Origin: Chthoniobacter flavus
GTDB taxonomy: Bacteria; Verrucomicrobiota; Verrucomicrobiia; Chthoniobacterales; JACTMZ01
Assembly: GCA_945878135.1 (NCBI GenBank)
Contig: CAMDUL010000010.1
Span: 1 to 64,000 of the forward strand
DNA length: 64,000 nt
Direction of reading: 5' to 3'
Positions 7,290-16,174 of the stretch are shown piece by piece (position 1 is the first letter of the stretch; each line of letters opens with the position of its first letter). Position numbers and translations under genes: made by a program. The notes beneath the pieces are model-generated. The model did no database searches and was not told the DNA's origin. It saw only the letters and a program-made list of their open reading frames with translations.

Positions 7290-10145
7290 ATGAAAATAAA
7301 ATACCTCCTAGTGGCGGCAGCCGCATTGTTGGCTACCGCCTTGCACGGATTCGCCCATGGATCCATGGCCAATCCGGTCAGCCGTGTTTACCAGGTCTTC
7401 CTGGAAAATCCGGAAAACCCGTCGAGCGCAGCTGCCCGTGCGGCCGTAGGTGTGTCGGGACCCACGCCTTTCTACACGTGGAACGAAGTGGCCCGGCTTG
7501 CGCCGCAGCGCAACTACCGCGACCTCATTCCCGACGGCAAACTGGCCAGCGCGGGATTGTCCAAGTTTGCCGGCATCGATCTGGCGCGGTCCGATTGGCC
7601 GGCCACGCCGGTTCAGGCGGGGCCTTACGACTGCGTGTTCTATGCCACCGCGCCGCATCAGCCGAGCTCCTTCGCCGTGTACATCACCAAGCAGGGCTAC
7701 AATCCGGCACAACCGTTGCGTTGGGACCATCTCGAGCCGGTTTCCTACTCCGTGCCCCCGTATCTCGAGGGCCGCAATTTCAGGTTCACGGTGGATCTTC
7801 CCTCGCGCGCCGGGCGCCACGTGCTCTATGTCATCTGGCAACGCGATGATCCGGCCGGCGAAGCGTTCTTCTCCGCGAGCGACATCGATTTCGGCGGCGT
7901 CGACTACCCTTCGGCACCGGCGCCGAAAAAAGCGCCCATCGACGGCTACTGCGGCACGGGTTGCACCTGCGGCCACGAAATGCCGATGCCTCCGGCCGCT
8001 CCGACAGCTCCCGAGCCTCTGCCAACACCCGTGCCCGCGCCGCCCGCCGCATCCGCAGCGCTCGAGGTCACCCATGCCGTCACTTCTAGCTGGGGCAGCG
8101 GTGGCGAGGTGCTCGTCACCCTGCGCAATCCCGGCACGTCGGCCGTGAGTGATTGGAGCGTCGAGTTCGATTACCCGGCAGACATTTCCAGCCTGTGGAA
8201 TGCCAATCTGGCCAAGGGAAATTCCTCCCCGCGCTTCAAGGTGACTCCTCCCTCGTGGAGCAACACCATCGGCGCCGGGCAGAGCACGACATTCGGCTTC
8301 ATCTACGGTGGAGCCTCGAGCACCCCCGCGTTGCAAAACCTCGTGGTCAAGCCGTCCGCAGCCGGGACTCCGACCGCACCGGCTCCGCAGCCGACCCCCA
8401 CGCCGGCTCCGCAACCGACGCCGATCCCCGTGCCGACTCCCGCACCGCAACCCCAGGCACCGGTCGCCACTTCGCCCGATGCCGACTTCACGGTGAACGG
8501 TGTTCGCGTCGAGTTCCGCGTCGGTTCCGATTGGGGCAGCGGTCTCACCGCCAGCGTGCGCCTGGTCAACACTTCCTCCAAGCCGGTGGAGAACTGGACC
8601 GTGGCTATGGACCTTGCGACAACACCCGGCAGCACTTGGGATGCCGCGCATACCCGCAGTGCGGGACGATCGGAATTCCGCCCCGTCGGGTGGAACGCCA
8701 CCATCCCCGCCGGAGGCAGTGTGAGCTTCGGCTTCAGTGCCGCGCCCGGCAATTTGCGCATCCCGCCGGCCAATGTCACGGTCTCCGGAGCCGCTGCGCC
8801 GCAGCCGGTGCAGCCCGGTCCGCTGCCCTTGCCCGAGCCCGAGGTGGTTGCCCCGACACCGACCCCGACGCCGACCCCGACGCCGACCCCGACACCGACC
8901 CCGACCCCGACGCCTGCCATCGTCGCGCCGGTTGTCCCGGTCAACCCCGCGCCGGTCGCCGGCGGCAATCCGCCGCCGATCAACGGACCGAAAATCGTCG
9001 GCTACTTCGTCGAGTGGGGGATCTACGGCCGCAACTACAACGTGACCGATATTCCGGCGGACAAGCTCAACGTGATCAACTACGCCTTCGCCGACATCAG
9101 CCCGGCGGGCGAGGTGGTCATCTACGACCGCTGGGCCGCGGTGGAGAAAGCCTTCCCCGGTGATTCGTGGGACCAAATGCCGCGCGGCAACTACAACCAG
9201 CTGCGCAAGCTAAAGCAAAAGCACCCGCATTTGGTCACCATGATCTCGGTCGGTGGCTGGACGCTCTCCGGACGCTTCTCCGATGCGGCCCTGACAGCCG
9301 AGTCGCGCGAGCGCTTCGCCCGCTCCGCGGCCAAGTTCATCGTCGAGCACGGGTTCGACGGCGTGGACATCGACTGGGAATACCCGGTCGGCGGCGGACT
9401 CGAGTCGAACGTTTACCGTCCGGAGGACAAGCGCAACTACACGCTGTTGCTCCGCGAGCTGCGCCGTCAACTCGACGCGCGCGGTGTCCTCGACGGTCGC
9501 AAATACTACCTGTCCATCGCGTCGGGCGCGGGTGACGACAAGATCCGCAACCTCGAACCGGCCGGCATCGCCGAGGCCTGTGATTGGATTAACATCATGA
9601 CCTATGACTTTGCTGGCGGCTGGGAGAAAAAGACCGGTCATCAGGCCCCGATGTTTAGCCCCGAGGGACGTGGCGCGGCCAATCCTTCCACGCTGTGGAG
9701 CGTGGACGGTGCGGTGCGGCAGTTCCTCGACGCCGGGGTCGACCCGAAGAAGCTCGTTGTCGGCGTGCCGTTCTACGGGCGCGGATGGACCGGCGTGCCT
9801 TCGGCCAACAGCGGCATCGGCCAGCTGTCGACCGGTCTGCCCGCAGGTTCCTACGAAGCGGGGATCTACGACTACAAAGACCTTGTCGCCATGATCCAGG
9901 CCAAGCCCGATGTTTACCGCGTCTTCGAGGATACCAAGGCAGAGGCCGCCTTCCTCTCTGCTCCGTCGGCCAACGGTCTCTGGGTCTCGTTCGATGACAC
10001 GGCGATTGTGAAACGCAAGGTCGACTACATCAAAGGACTCGGCCTCGGCGGCGCCATGTTCTGGGAGCTGAGCGGCGACACCAAAGATCCGTCCACCTCG
10101 CTGCTCGAAGTCCTCTACCAAGGCTTCAAGCCGCAGCAGAACTGA
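7290..10145 (+). CDS. Multimodular chitin-degrading enzyme: AA10 LPMO-CBM2-CBM2-GH18
   Basis: This secreted 951-residue enzyme carries two catalytic domains. After a signal peptide (1-22) the mature chain begins with His23 (HGSMANPVSR), which with His123 (TAPHQPSS) forms the copper histidine brace of AA10 lytic polysaccharide monooxygenases; the closing AA10 strand is SASDIDF. A Cys-rich, Pro-rich linker follows. Two CBM2-like modules (about 258-355 and 398-505; motifs SSWGSGGEVLVTLRN and SDWGSGLTASVRLVN) should bind crystalline polysaccharide. A Pro-Thr linker joins a GH18 domain (about 570-945) with the motif DGVDIDWEYP, acid Glu697. The combination implies oxidative plus hydrolytic attack on chitin by one polypeptide. 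A strong terminator follows. Confidence 0.93.
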   Translation: MKIKYLLVAAAALLATALHGFAHGSMANPVSRVYQVFLENPENPSSAAARAAVGVSGPTPFYTWNEVARLAPQRNYRDLIPDGKLASAGLSKFAGIDLARSDWPATPVQAGPYDCVFYATAPHQPSSFAVYITKQGYNPAQPLRWDHLEPVSYSVPPYLEGRNFRFTVDLPSRAGRHVLYVIWQRDDPAGEAFFSASDIDFGGVDYPSAPAPKKAPIDGYCGTGCTCGHEMPMPPAAPTAPEPLPTPVPAPPAASAALEVTHAVTSSWGSGGEVLVTLRNPGTSAVSDWSVEFDYPADISSLWNANLAKGNSSPRFKVTPPSWSNTIGAGQSTTFGFIYGGASSTPALQNLVVKPSAAGTPTAPAPQPTPTPAPQPTPIPVPTPAPQPQAPVATSPDADFTVNGVRVEFRVGSDWGSGLTASVRLVNTSSKPVENWTVAMDLATTPGSTWDAAHTRSAGRSEFRPVGWNATIPAGGSVSFGFSAAPGNLRIPPANVTVSGAAAPQPVQPGPLPLPEPEVVAPTPTPTPTPTPTPTPTPTPTPAIVAPVVPVNPAPVAGGNPPPINGPKIVGYFVEWGIYGRNYNVTDIPADKLNVINYAFADISPAGEVVIYDRWAAVEKAFPGDSWDQMPRGNYNQLRKLKQKHPHLVTMISVGGWTLSGRFSDAALTAESRERFARSAAKFIVEHGFDGVDIDWEYPVGGGLESNVYRPEDKRNYTLLLRELRRQLDARGVLDGRKYYLSIASGAGDDKIRNLEPAGIAEACDWINIMTYDFAGGWEKKTGHQAPMFSPEGRGAANPSTLWSVDGAVRQFLDAGVDPKKLVVGVPFYGRGWTGVPSANSGIGQLSTGLPAGSYEAGIYDYKDLVAMIQAKPDVYRVFEDTKAEAAFLSAPSANGLWVSFDDTAIVKRKVDYIKGLGLGGAMFWELSGDTKDPSTSLLEVLYQGFKPQQN
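8853..8912 (+). repeat. Hexanucleotide tandem repeat coding the Pro-Thr linker
   Basis: Ten consecutive CCGACN units encode ten Pro-Thr dipeptides between the second CBM2 and GH18. The third-base variation (A, C, G) shows the array is not freshly expanded, but unit gain or loss would lengthen or shorten the linker in frame. Confidence 0.9.
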
Positions 10146-10170
10146 GCAGATCTCTCCTTGGCAGAAACAG

Positions 10171-10202
10171 CCCGCGGGCCGGCAACGGTCCGCGGGTTTT
10201 TT
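10171..10202 (+). terminator. Rho-independent terminator of the chitinase gene
   Basis: A GC-rich stem (CCCGCGGGCC paired with GGTCCGCGGG, one mismatch) with a short loop is followed by a run of six T. It lies 26 nt past the chitinase stop. Confidence 0.9.
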
Positions 10203-10259
10203 GTCGGCACGGTATGGGGCACCGAAACGAACGAAAGCCGCGGCGCCCTTTGAACTGCT

Positions 10260-11990
10260 CTATCCCTCTTGCTCCGCGGCCTTGGTGTGCAGGATGTCGC
10301 CCAGCCACCAGCTGATGCCGCGTGCGGCCAACTCGGCCAGGGCGATGGGATGCTTTTCCAACTGACGCAGAACCTGCGCAGTGAAGTCCGTCTCGGGCTT
10401 CTTTTCCGTGCCCGAGACTTTGATCGAACACCAGTGGAGACCGTCCTCGCTGCGGGCAAACACGGTTTTGGTCGCTTCCGGCAACCACTTCAGGGCGGAC
10501 TCCGGCAATCCGGCCAAGATGGTTCCGGAAAGCGCGCCGGCGGGTGCGACGTGCAGCGACCCGCGCAGTCCCGCTTGTCCCGGGGCGAGGATGTCGATGT
10601 TTTCCACGTAAAGTCCGGTGTTGTCCTGTCGCCACGCGCAGGCGGCTTGGCTGAGATCCATTTCGGCGTAGTTGCGACTTTTGAAAAAGCGGTCGAGGAA
10701 GGCCTGGAAATGAAAGCCGGAAAGTTTCACGTCGTGCAACTGCAACGTCCCGCCGCCAGTGCCTTTGGCGATGTCCGTTCCGCGCCACGACCAGTCCACT
10801 GTGCCGCCGATCGATCCGCGCAGGCTGCCGACGATGTCCGGCGGCAAGTAGGTGCCGAGCGGAATGCCGCCGACTTGCAGGGCGAGAGTCGCTGCGGAGG
10901 TCCGCGTGTGCCATGAGCCGCGGCCGGAGGCGGTGATGCGGTCGCCGGCGCGGACCGCGAGGTCGCTTACCCGAATGACATCGCCCTCGAGCGCGTAGGT
11001 GATGGCGGCGTCGTTGATGGCCAACTTCTTGAAGGCGGGATCGCCCGAGCGGGCGGCGAGGTGGTCGAGATAATCCCAATCCTGCAATTCCCCACCCGCC
11101 AGCGAGACCGTGCCGCCGCCGGTGATGTTCTTTCCCGAAGTGTCGGTGGCGTAGTCCAGTGTGCCGCTCAGTTTTCCGGACAGAATCCTGGCCACATCCG
11201 AGGGAAGGAAGGGCACGATGTCGAGGTGGTCGATCTTGGCTGAGGCCTTGATGCTTTTGTCCGCATGCTGTCCGAGCCGCATGGCCAGTTGCAGATTGCT
11301 GCGCGGCGACTGTGGCTCGCGCAGGTAAATGTAACCGATGTCGATCATTTCGCGGGTCACGTAGACCTCCATGGCATCGACATCCATGGTCGGATAATCG
11401 GGATAAACAACGCGTCCGCCCTTGCCGAAGTATTTGAAGTTCTGCCCGATCATCCTCGCGCCGACACGCAGGTTTTCGCCCCGCACATTTTCCGAGCCCA
11501 AGGGCAGTTCGATGGTCATGTCCGGGCATTCGATCCACCCGCAACTGAATTGCGAGGGCATGAGGAAGGCATACCAAGGCTTCGGCGGGATCACCGGGTC
11601 CTGCGCCTTGAGCTTGTTGTCGGGATTGACCACCCGGAACTCCGCGCGGTCGATGTCGATGAGCGGCACGCGCCATTGGCCGCGGAGGACGCCCCGGGGA
11701 TCGAACCAACCGCGGGCCCGCGTGGTGTCGAGCGAACCGATGGCCTGCCCCGGCCAGCCCTTGCTGGTGAAGCTTTCCGCCATGACGCTGAGATCCGGTT
11801 GCAACTTCAACGGACCAAACTGTCCTTGCGCCTTGAGCGCGCGGGAAACGGTTTGGGAAAGCATCCGGTTGAAGTCCGGTCCCGCGACCCATGAGGACAA
11901 GATCCCCGGCAGATAATGTCGCGCGGCCAGAGTCGCGGTGGCGACCAGGAGGACCGCCGCTATCAGGATGAGGAGGATCTTGCGCAGCAC
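10260..11990 (-). CDS. AsmA-like membrane-anchored protein
   Basis: This protein of about 576 residues has a single N-terminal membrane helix (LRKILLILIAAVLLVATATL) followed by a long, mostly beta periplasmic region with repeated short strands, Gly-rich turns and a late AsmA-like segment (SGKLSGTLDYATDTSG, then GGGTLQLHDVKLSG). AsmA/TamB-type proteins bridge the periplasm and influence outer-membrane lipid or protein assembly. The assignment rests on architecture rather than a diagnostic motif. The start is uncertain: GTG at 11990 gives a clean anchor, while TTG at 12059 overlaps the upstream gene's stop (TTGA) and would add an unstructured basic leader. Confidence 0.65.
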   Translation of the reverse strand: MLRKILLILIAAVLLVATATLAARHYLPGILSSWVAGPDFNRMLSQTVSRALKAQGQFGPLKLQPDLSVMAESFTSKGWPGQAIGSLDTTRARGWFDPRGVLRGQWRVPLIDIDRAEFRVVNPDNKLKAQDPVIPPKPWYAFLMPSQFSCGWIECPDMTIELPLGSENVRGENLRVGARMIGQNFKYFGKGGRVVYPDYPTMDVDAMEVYVTREMIDIGYIYLREPQSPRSNLQLAMRLGQHADKSIKASAKIDHLDIVPFLPSDVARILSGKLSGTLDYATDTSGKNITGGGTVSLAGGELQDWDYLDHLAARSGDPAFKKLAINDAAITYALEGDVIRVSDLAVRAGDRITASGRGSWHTRTSAATLALQVGGIPLGTYLPPDIVGSLRGSIGGTVDWSWRGTDIAKGTGGGTLQLHDVKLSGFHFQAFLDRFFKSRNYAEMDLSQAACAWRQDNTGLYVENIDILAPGQAGLRGSLHVAPAGALSGTILAGLPESALKWLPEATKTVFARSEDGLHWCSIKVSGTEKKPETDFTAQVLRQLEKHPIALAELAARGISWWLGDILHTKAAEQEG

Positions 11991-12055
11991 CGCGCATAGC
12001 GTAGTGCCCGGCCGGACGCATCTCAACCCCACCGTCCGGCGAAGAGCCGGAGCGT

Positions 12056-12619
12056 TCAATCCGTCCGGCGCTTGAGGTCCGGATCGATGTTCCTTTTCGG
12101 CAGCAAGGCGCGCAATTGTGCGAGGGGGCCATGCGGGGCTCGGGGCGGGATGGTTCCCGCGGCGGCTCCGCCGACGCAGGTGTCGCCGCCCTGGCCTCGG
12201 GCGGCCTCGAGGGTGCTTTGCGCGCGGCGCAGGAGATCCTGCGGCGGACGGTGGTCATCCGGCACGGCCACGGCCACGCCGACCGAGACACGGTGGGCAT
12301 GGTCGTCATCGGCCGCGCGCATGGCATCGACGATCTGTTCGCCCACGCGCTTGGCGCCCGGCGGCGGCGTGGCGGGAAGAATGGCGATGAATTCATCGCT
12401 TGAGCGCCGGAGCACGACATCATTGGTGCGCGCGCAATGGACTTTCATCGCGCGCTCGAGGATCTCGAGGCCGGTCGCCGTCGGGGTCGTGTCGAAGGAG
12501 ACAAGGACCACGGCCAGCGGGCTGCTTTCGGCCGACCCCCGGTTCCACGCGCTCTGCAGCGCGGCGGTGACGCGCTCTCTGGCATCGAGGGCCGAGACGG
12601 ATGCGAAGAAAGAGGTCAT
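12056..12619 (-). CDS. Degenerate GGDEF-domain protein (SSDEF, RxxD kept)
   Basis: This 187-residue protein is essentially one GGDEF-fold domain. The signature loop reads RRSSDEFIAILPA, so the two active-site glycines are serines and cyclase activity is unlikely. Upstream, RTND sits exactly five residues before the loop, the position of the inhibitory c-di-GMP-binding I-site (RxxD). The substrate-side Asp segment is LVSFDTTPTATG. The C-terminus (PKRNIDPDLKRRTD) is basic. I infer a c-di-GMP receptor rather than a synthase. It is coupled to the AsmA-like gene and divergent from a kinase/REC-GGDEF operon. The start (MTSFFASVSAL) is chosen where GGDEF-like sequence begins. Confidence 0.7.
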   Translation of the reverse strand: MTSFFASVSALDARERVTAALQSAWNRGSAESSPLAVVLVSFDTTPTATGLEILERAMKVHCARTNDVVLRRSSDEFIAILPATPPPGAKRVGEQIVDAMRAADDDHAHRVSVGVAVAVPDDHRPPQDLLRRAQSTLEAARGQGGDTCVGGAAAGTIPPRAPHGPLAQLRALLPKRNIDPDLKRRTD

Positions 12620-12723
12620 GCAGGGACAATTTCGGGCCGCCGGAGGCTCCGCGCAAGCGGCAGATTCGGGAATCGACCGCTTTCCAGTTTGCCGCGGCAC
12701 TGGGTCGCGATTATTTTGAGGAC

Positions 12724-15213
12724 ATGAAGCCTGCTTCATTGCCGCCCGATGAAGCCGCGCGGCAGCTCGCTTTGGACGAGCTGCAACTCCTGGACACCCC
12801 CGTCGAGCAGGAGTTCGACGACATCACCCTGCTGGCGTCTTTCATCTGCGGCACTCCGATCGCGCTCATTTCCCTGATCGACCGTGAACGCCAATGGTTC
12901 AAGAGCCGCGTCGGCATCGACATCCCGGAAACACCGCGGGACATCGCCCTATGTGCGCACGCCATTCTCGGGGACGATATATTCGAGGTCACGGATGCGT
13001 CGCTCGACCAGCGGTTCAGCGACAACCCGGTGGTGACCGGCGATTTGCATTTGCGGTTTTACGCCGGGGTGCCGCTCAAGACTTCGGACAACCACAATGT
13101 CGGCACGCTTTGCGTCATCGATCGCGAGCCGCGCCGCCTGAGCGAGCCGCAGCGCGATGCACTCAAGGCGCTGGGGCGGCAGATCATGCGTCTGCTCGAG
13201 TTGCGCCAGGCCACCCGCCGGCAAACCGAGTTGCGCCAACAGCTGGTCTCCGAAACGGCGCTCAGCCGTGCCATCGTGGAGAACGCCGGCACGGCGATCA
13301 TTTCGACCGACCTGGACGGCACCATCCGGGCGTTCAATCCGGCGGCCGAGGAGTTGCTCGGTTACACCGCCGCGGAGATGGTCGGCAAGACCACGCCGGA
13401 GGTTTTCCATGATGCGGAGGAGGTGATGCGGCGCGGCGCGGAACTGTCGCGGCTTTACGGGGAGGAGGTCGGCGGCTTCCAGGTTTTCGTCCGCCCGCTC
13501 CGCGAAAACGCGATGTCGTCCGGGGAGTGGACCTACATCCGCAAGGACGGGCGGCGGGTGCCCGTCGCGCTGACCGTTTCCACGCTGCGCGACGAGGCGG
13601 GGGTGCCTTTCGGCTTTCTCGGGGTGGCCCGGGACCTGAGCGCGGCGAAGGCGCGTGACCGTCAGTTGGAAGCGGCCGCCCGCCTGCGCGACATCATCCG
13701 TCGCAGCCAGGAGGATTTCATCGCGCGGGGTCCGACCAACGAAATGTTCGACCACCTGCTCCGCGAAATCCTCGATTACACGCAAAGCGAATACGGGTTC
13801 ATCGGCGAGGTGCTGTACGACGAGAAGGGCGATCCCTATCTGCAGACCCATGCCATCACCAACATCGCGTGGAACGAGGCGACGAGGAAACTCTACGAGG
13901 ACAGCAAAATGACGGGGTTCATTTTCCGCAACCTGCACACGTTGTTCGGTGCGGCCTTGACCACCGGCGAGCCGGTCATTGCCAACCATCCGGCCACGGA
14001 CCCGCGCCGCGGTGGTCTCCCCAAGGGGCATCCCGCCATGCATGCCTTCCTCGGTCTCCCTTTCCGCTTCGGGGGGGAACTCGTCGGTATGGTCGGGGTG
14101 GCCAACCGGCCGGGCGGCTATGACGAGGAGTTTGTGCGCGAACTGGTTCCGCTGACCGCCTCATGCGCCGCGCTCATCCACGCCATGCGTTTGGACGCCG
14201 AAAGCTCCGCGGCCCGCGAGTCTCTGGCCAGGGAGCAGGACCGCTTCCGCCTGATCGTCGACACCGCGGCCGAGGCCTTTGTCGAGATCGACGAGGACGG
14301 GCGGGTGACCGAGTGGAACCAGCATGCGGCCGAGGATTTTCATGTCCCCGTGGCGGAGGCGGTCGGACGTCCGGTCGACGAACTCGTCACCTTGCGGAAC
14401 GAGGACGGAATGTCGTCCGGCCTGCGGGACCATTTGCCCCGCGAGCTGGAGCGTCCCGGGCAGGCGCGCGAATTCACCTTCGTGCGTGCCGACGGAACGC
14501 AGTTCCAAGGCGAACTGGTCATGTGGGCCATGCCGCAAGGGGAGTCCCGGCGTCATTGCGCTTTCATCCGCGATGTGACCGAGCGCCACGAATTGGTGAA
14601 GCAGCAGCGCCTGCGCTTCGAGTCCGAGACCCTGCTGAAGGAAATCCATCACCGGGTGAAAAACAACATGCAGGTCATCTCGAGCCTGCTCAGCATCCAG
14701 TCCGCGCAACTGAAGGATGCCGCGCAGCGCGATGTCTTCCTCGAGTGCCGGGAGCGCATCCGCGCCATGTCGCTCATCCACGACAAGCTCTACTCGGCCG
14801 GGCGCTACGAGGGGATCGACTTCGGCGACTACCTGCGCGAAATGGTCGCGCTGATCACTTCCTCGAACCGCCCGGGCGATGCCGAGGTGCGCACCGACCT
14901 GCAGGTCGAGCCGGTCGAAGTGCCCGTGGAGAAGGCGGTGCCGCTCTCGCTCATCGCCAGCGAACTCGTCCTCAACTCGCTCAAACACGCCTTCCGCGGA
15001 CGCCGCGGGGGGACGCTGACCGTGCGGCTGCACCGCGAGGACGGGACCTGCCGGCTATTTGTCGGCGATGACGGCCCCGGCATGCGACCGCCCGATCCGG
15101 ACCACGCGGGCGTGGGGCTGCAGCTCGTCGAGGGCTTGACCAAACAAATCAAAGGCCGCCGCGAAGTGTCGTCCGGCCCGGGCGTCGGCACGACGATCAT
15201 CTGGGAGCAATGA
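12724..15213 (+). CDS. GAF-PAS-GAF-PAS hybrid sensor histidine kinase (HisKA_2/HWE type)
   Basis: This cytoplasmic 829-residue kinase has no membrane helices. Domains in order are GAF (about 20-150), PAS (about 180-300), GAF (about 339-485), PAS (about 506-625), a HisKA_2 dimerisation domain with EIHHRVKNNMQV (phosphoacceptor His642 or 643) and an HATPase domain (N box ASELVLNSLKHAF; G boxes GDDGPGM and GVGLQLVEGL). The layout suggests sensing of light, redox or small ligands through GAF/PAS cofactors, but no chromophore Cys is obvious. Its stop overlaps the next gene (ATGA), a REC-GGDEF protein that is the likely phosphorylation partner. Confidence 0.92.
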   Translation: MKPASLPPDEAARQLALDELQLLDTPVEQEFDDITLLASFICGTPIALISLIDRERQWFKSRVGIDIPETPRDIALCAHAILGDDIFEVTDASLDQRFSDNPVVTGDLHLRFYAGVPLKTSDNHNVGTLCVIDREPRRLSEPQRDALKALGRQIMRLLELRQATRRQTELRQQLVSETALSRAIVENAGTAIISTDLDGTIRAFNPAAEELLGYTAAEMVGKTTPEVFHDAEEVMRRGAELSRLYGEEVGGFQVFVRPLRENAMSSGEWTYIRKDGRRVPVALTVSTLRDEAGVPFGFLGVARDLSAAKARDRQLEAAARLRDIIRRSQEDFIARGPTNEMFDHLLREILDYTQSEYGFIGEVLYDEKGDPYLQTHAITNIAWNEATRKLYEDSKMTGFIFRNLHTLFGAALTTGEPVIANHPATDPRRGGLPKGHPAMHAFLGLPFRFGGELVGMVGVANRPGGYDEEFVRELVPLTASCAALIHAMRLDAESSAARESLAREQDRFRLIVDTAAEAFVEIDEDGRVTEWNQHAAEDFHVPVAEAVGRPVDELVTLRNEDGMSSGLRDHLPRELERPGQAREFTFVRADGTQFQGELVMWAMPQGESRRHCAFIRDVTERHELVKQQRLRFESETLLKEIHHRVKNNMQVISSLLSIQSAQLKDAAQRDVFLECRERIRAMSLIHDKLYSAGRYEGIDFGDYLREMVALITSSNRPGDAEVRTDLQVEPVEVPVEKAVPLSLIASELVLNSLKHAFRGRRGGTLTVRLHREDGTCRLFVGDDGPGMRPPDPDHAGVGLQLVEGLTKQIKGRREVSSGPGVGTTIIWEQ

Positions 15214-16130
15214 GCACGTCCGGCCGACCCCGCATTCTCATCGTGGAGGACGAAGCCATCACCGCGATGGACTTGGCCGCCGAACTGCGCCGGCTTGGCT
15301 ACGACGTGTGCGGCACGGAGGACACGGCTGATGGGGCGGTTGCCGCGGTCGAGCGGGAAAAGCCCCGTCTCGTTCTTATGGATATCCGCCTCGGCGACAA
15401 CGGGGATGGCATTGGGGCCGCGCAGCGCATTGCCGACCGGCATGATGCTGCCGTGGTTTTTCTCACCGCGCATTCCGACGAGCAAACCTTGGCCCGCGCC
15501 CTGGCTGTTTCCCCCTACGGCTACATTGTAAAACCCTTCCGCGCGCGCGAACTGAAAGTGGCCGTGGAACTGGCCCTGAGCAAACACGCGGCCGAGCGGG
15601 CTGCGACGGAAAAAATGTCCGAACTGGTCCTGACCGATCCGCTGACCGGTCTGGCCAACCGGCGTCATTTCGACCAGATGCTGGCTTCCGAATGGGACCG
15701 TGCGGCGCGCGAAGAGCATCCGCTGGCCGTGATCATGATCGACATCGATCACTTCAAAGCCTTCAACGATTCGCGCGGTCACGCGGCCGGCGACGAGTGC
15801 CTCAAAGCGGTGGCCAAGGCCTTGCGCGGACATTGCACGCGCCCGGGCGACCTGGTCTGCCGCTGGGGCGGGGAGGAATTCGCCGTCGTTCTCCCCGGCA
15901 CAGATGCGGCCGGGGCCGCGCACTTGGCGCGCGAACTTGTCGAGGTTGTGCGGAATCTCGGCCTCGAGCATGGAAAATCCGGCGTGTCTCCCTGCATCAC
16001 CATCTCCGCCGGGTCGGCCTCCGCCGCGCCTTCCGACCAGGGATCCGCCGCCGCGCTGGTCGCAAAGGCCGATGCCGCGCTCTACGCGGCAAAGCAAGCC
16101 GGACGCAACCGCGCGCAAGCCGCAGATTAG
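15210..16130 (+). CDS. REC-GGDEF response regulator (diguanylate cyclase)
   Basis: This 306-residue protein has REC (acidic VEDEA, phosphoacceptor Asp58 in LVLMDIRLGD, Lys in YIVKPFRAREL) joined through a short helix to a GGDEF domain. The active loop is CRWGGEEFAVVLPG (GGEEF at 220-224), with the magnesium-binding IDIDHFKAFND, and an intact I-site RPGD five residues upstream. It should make cyclic-di-GMP from two GTP and be product-inhibited. The ATGA overlap with the upstream kinase makes a signal-dependent c-di-GMP output likely. Confidence 0.95.
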   Translation: MSTSGRPRILIVEDEAITAMDLAAELRRLGYDVCGTEDTADGAVAAVEREKPRLVLMDIRLGDNGDGIGAAQRIADRHDAAVVFLTAHSDEQTLARALAVSPYGYIVKPFRARELKVAVELALSKHAAERAATEKMSELVLTDPLTGLANRRHFDQMLASEWDRAAREEHPLAVIMIDIDHFKAFNDSRGHAAGDECLKAVAKALRGHCTRPGDLVCRWGGEEFAVVLPGTDAAGAAHLARELVEVVRNLGLEHGKSGVSPCITISAGSASAAPSDQGSAAALVAKADAALYAAKQAGRNRAQAAD

Positions 16131-16174
16131 CCGCCAAGACGGGAAAGGGTGTCCTCGCGGTCGCCACCCCGGGA

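Noticed and set aside
8853-8912. CRISPR-like or minisatellite array
   Set aside because: The six-base CCGACN repeat is the coding sequence of a Pro-Thr linker with no spacers.
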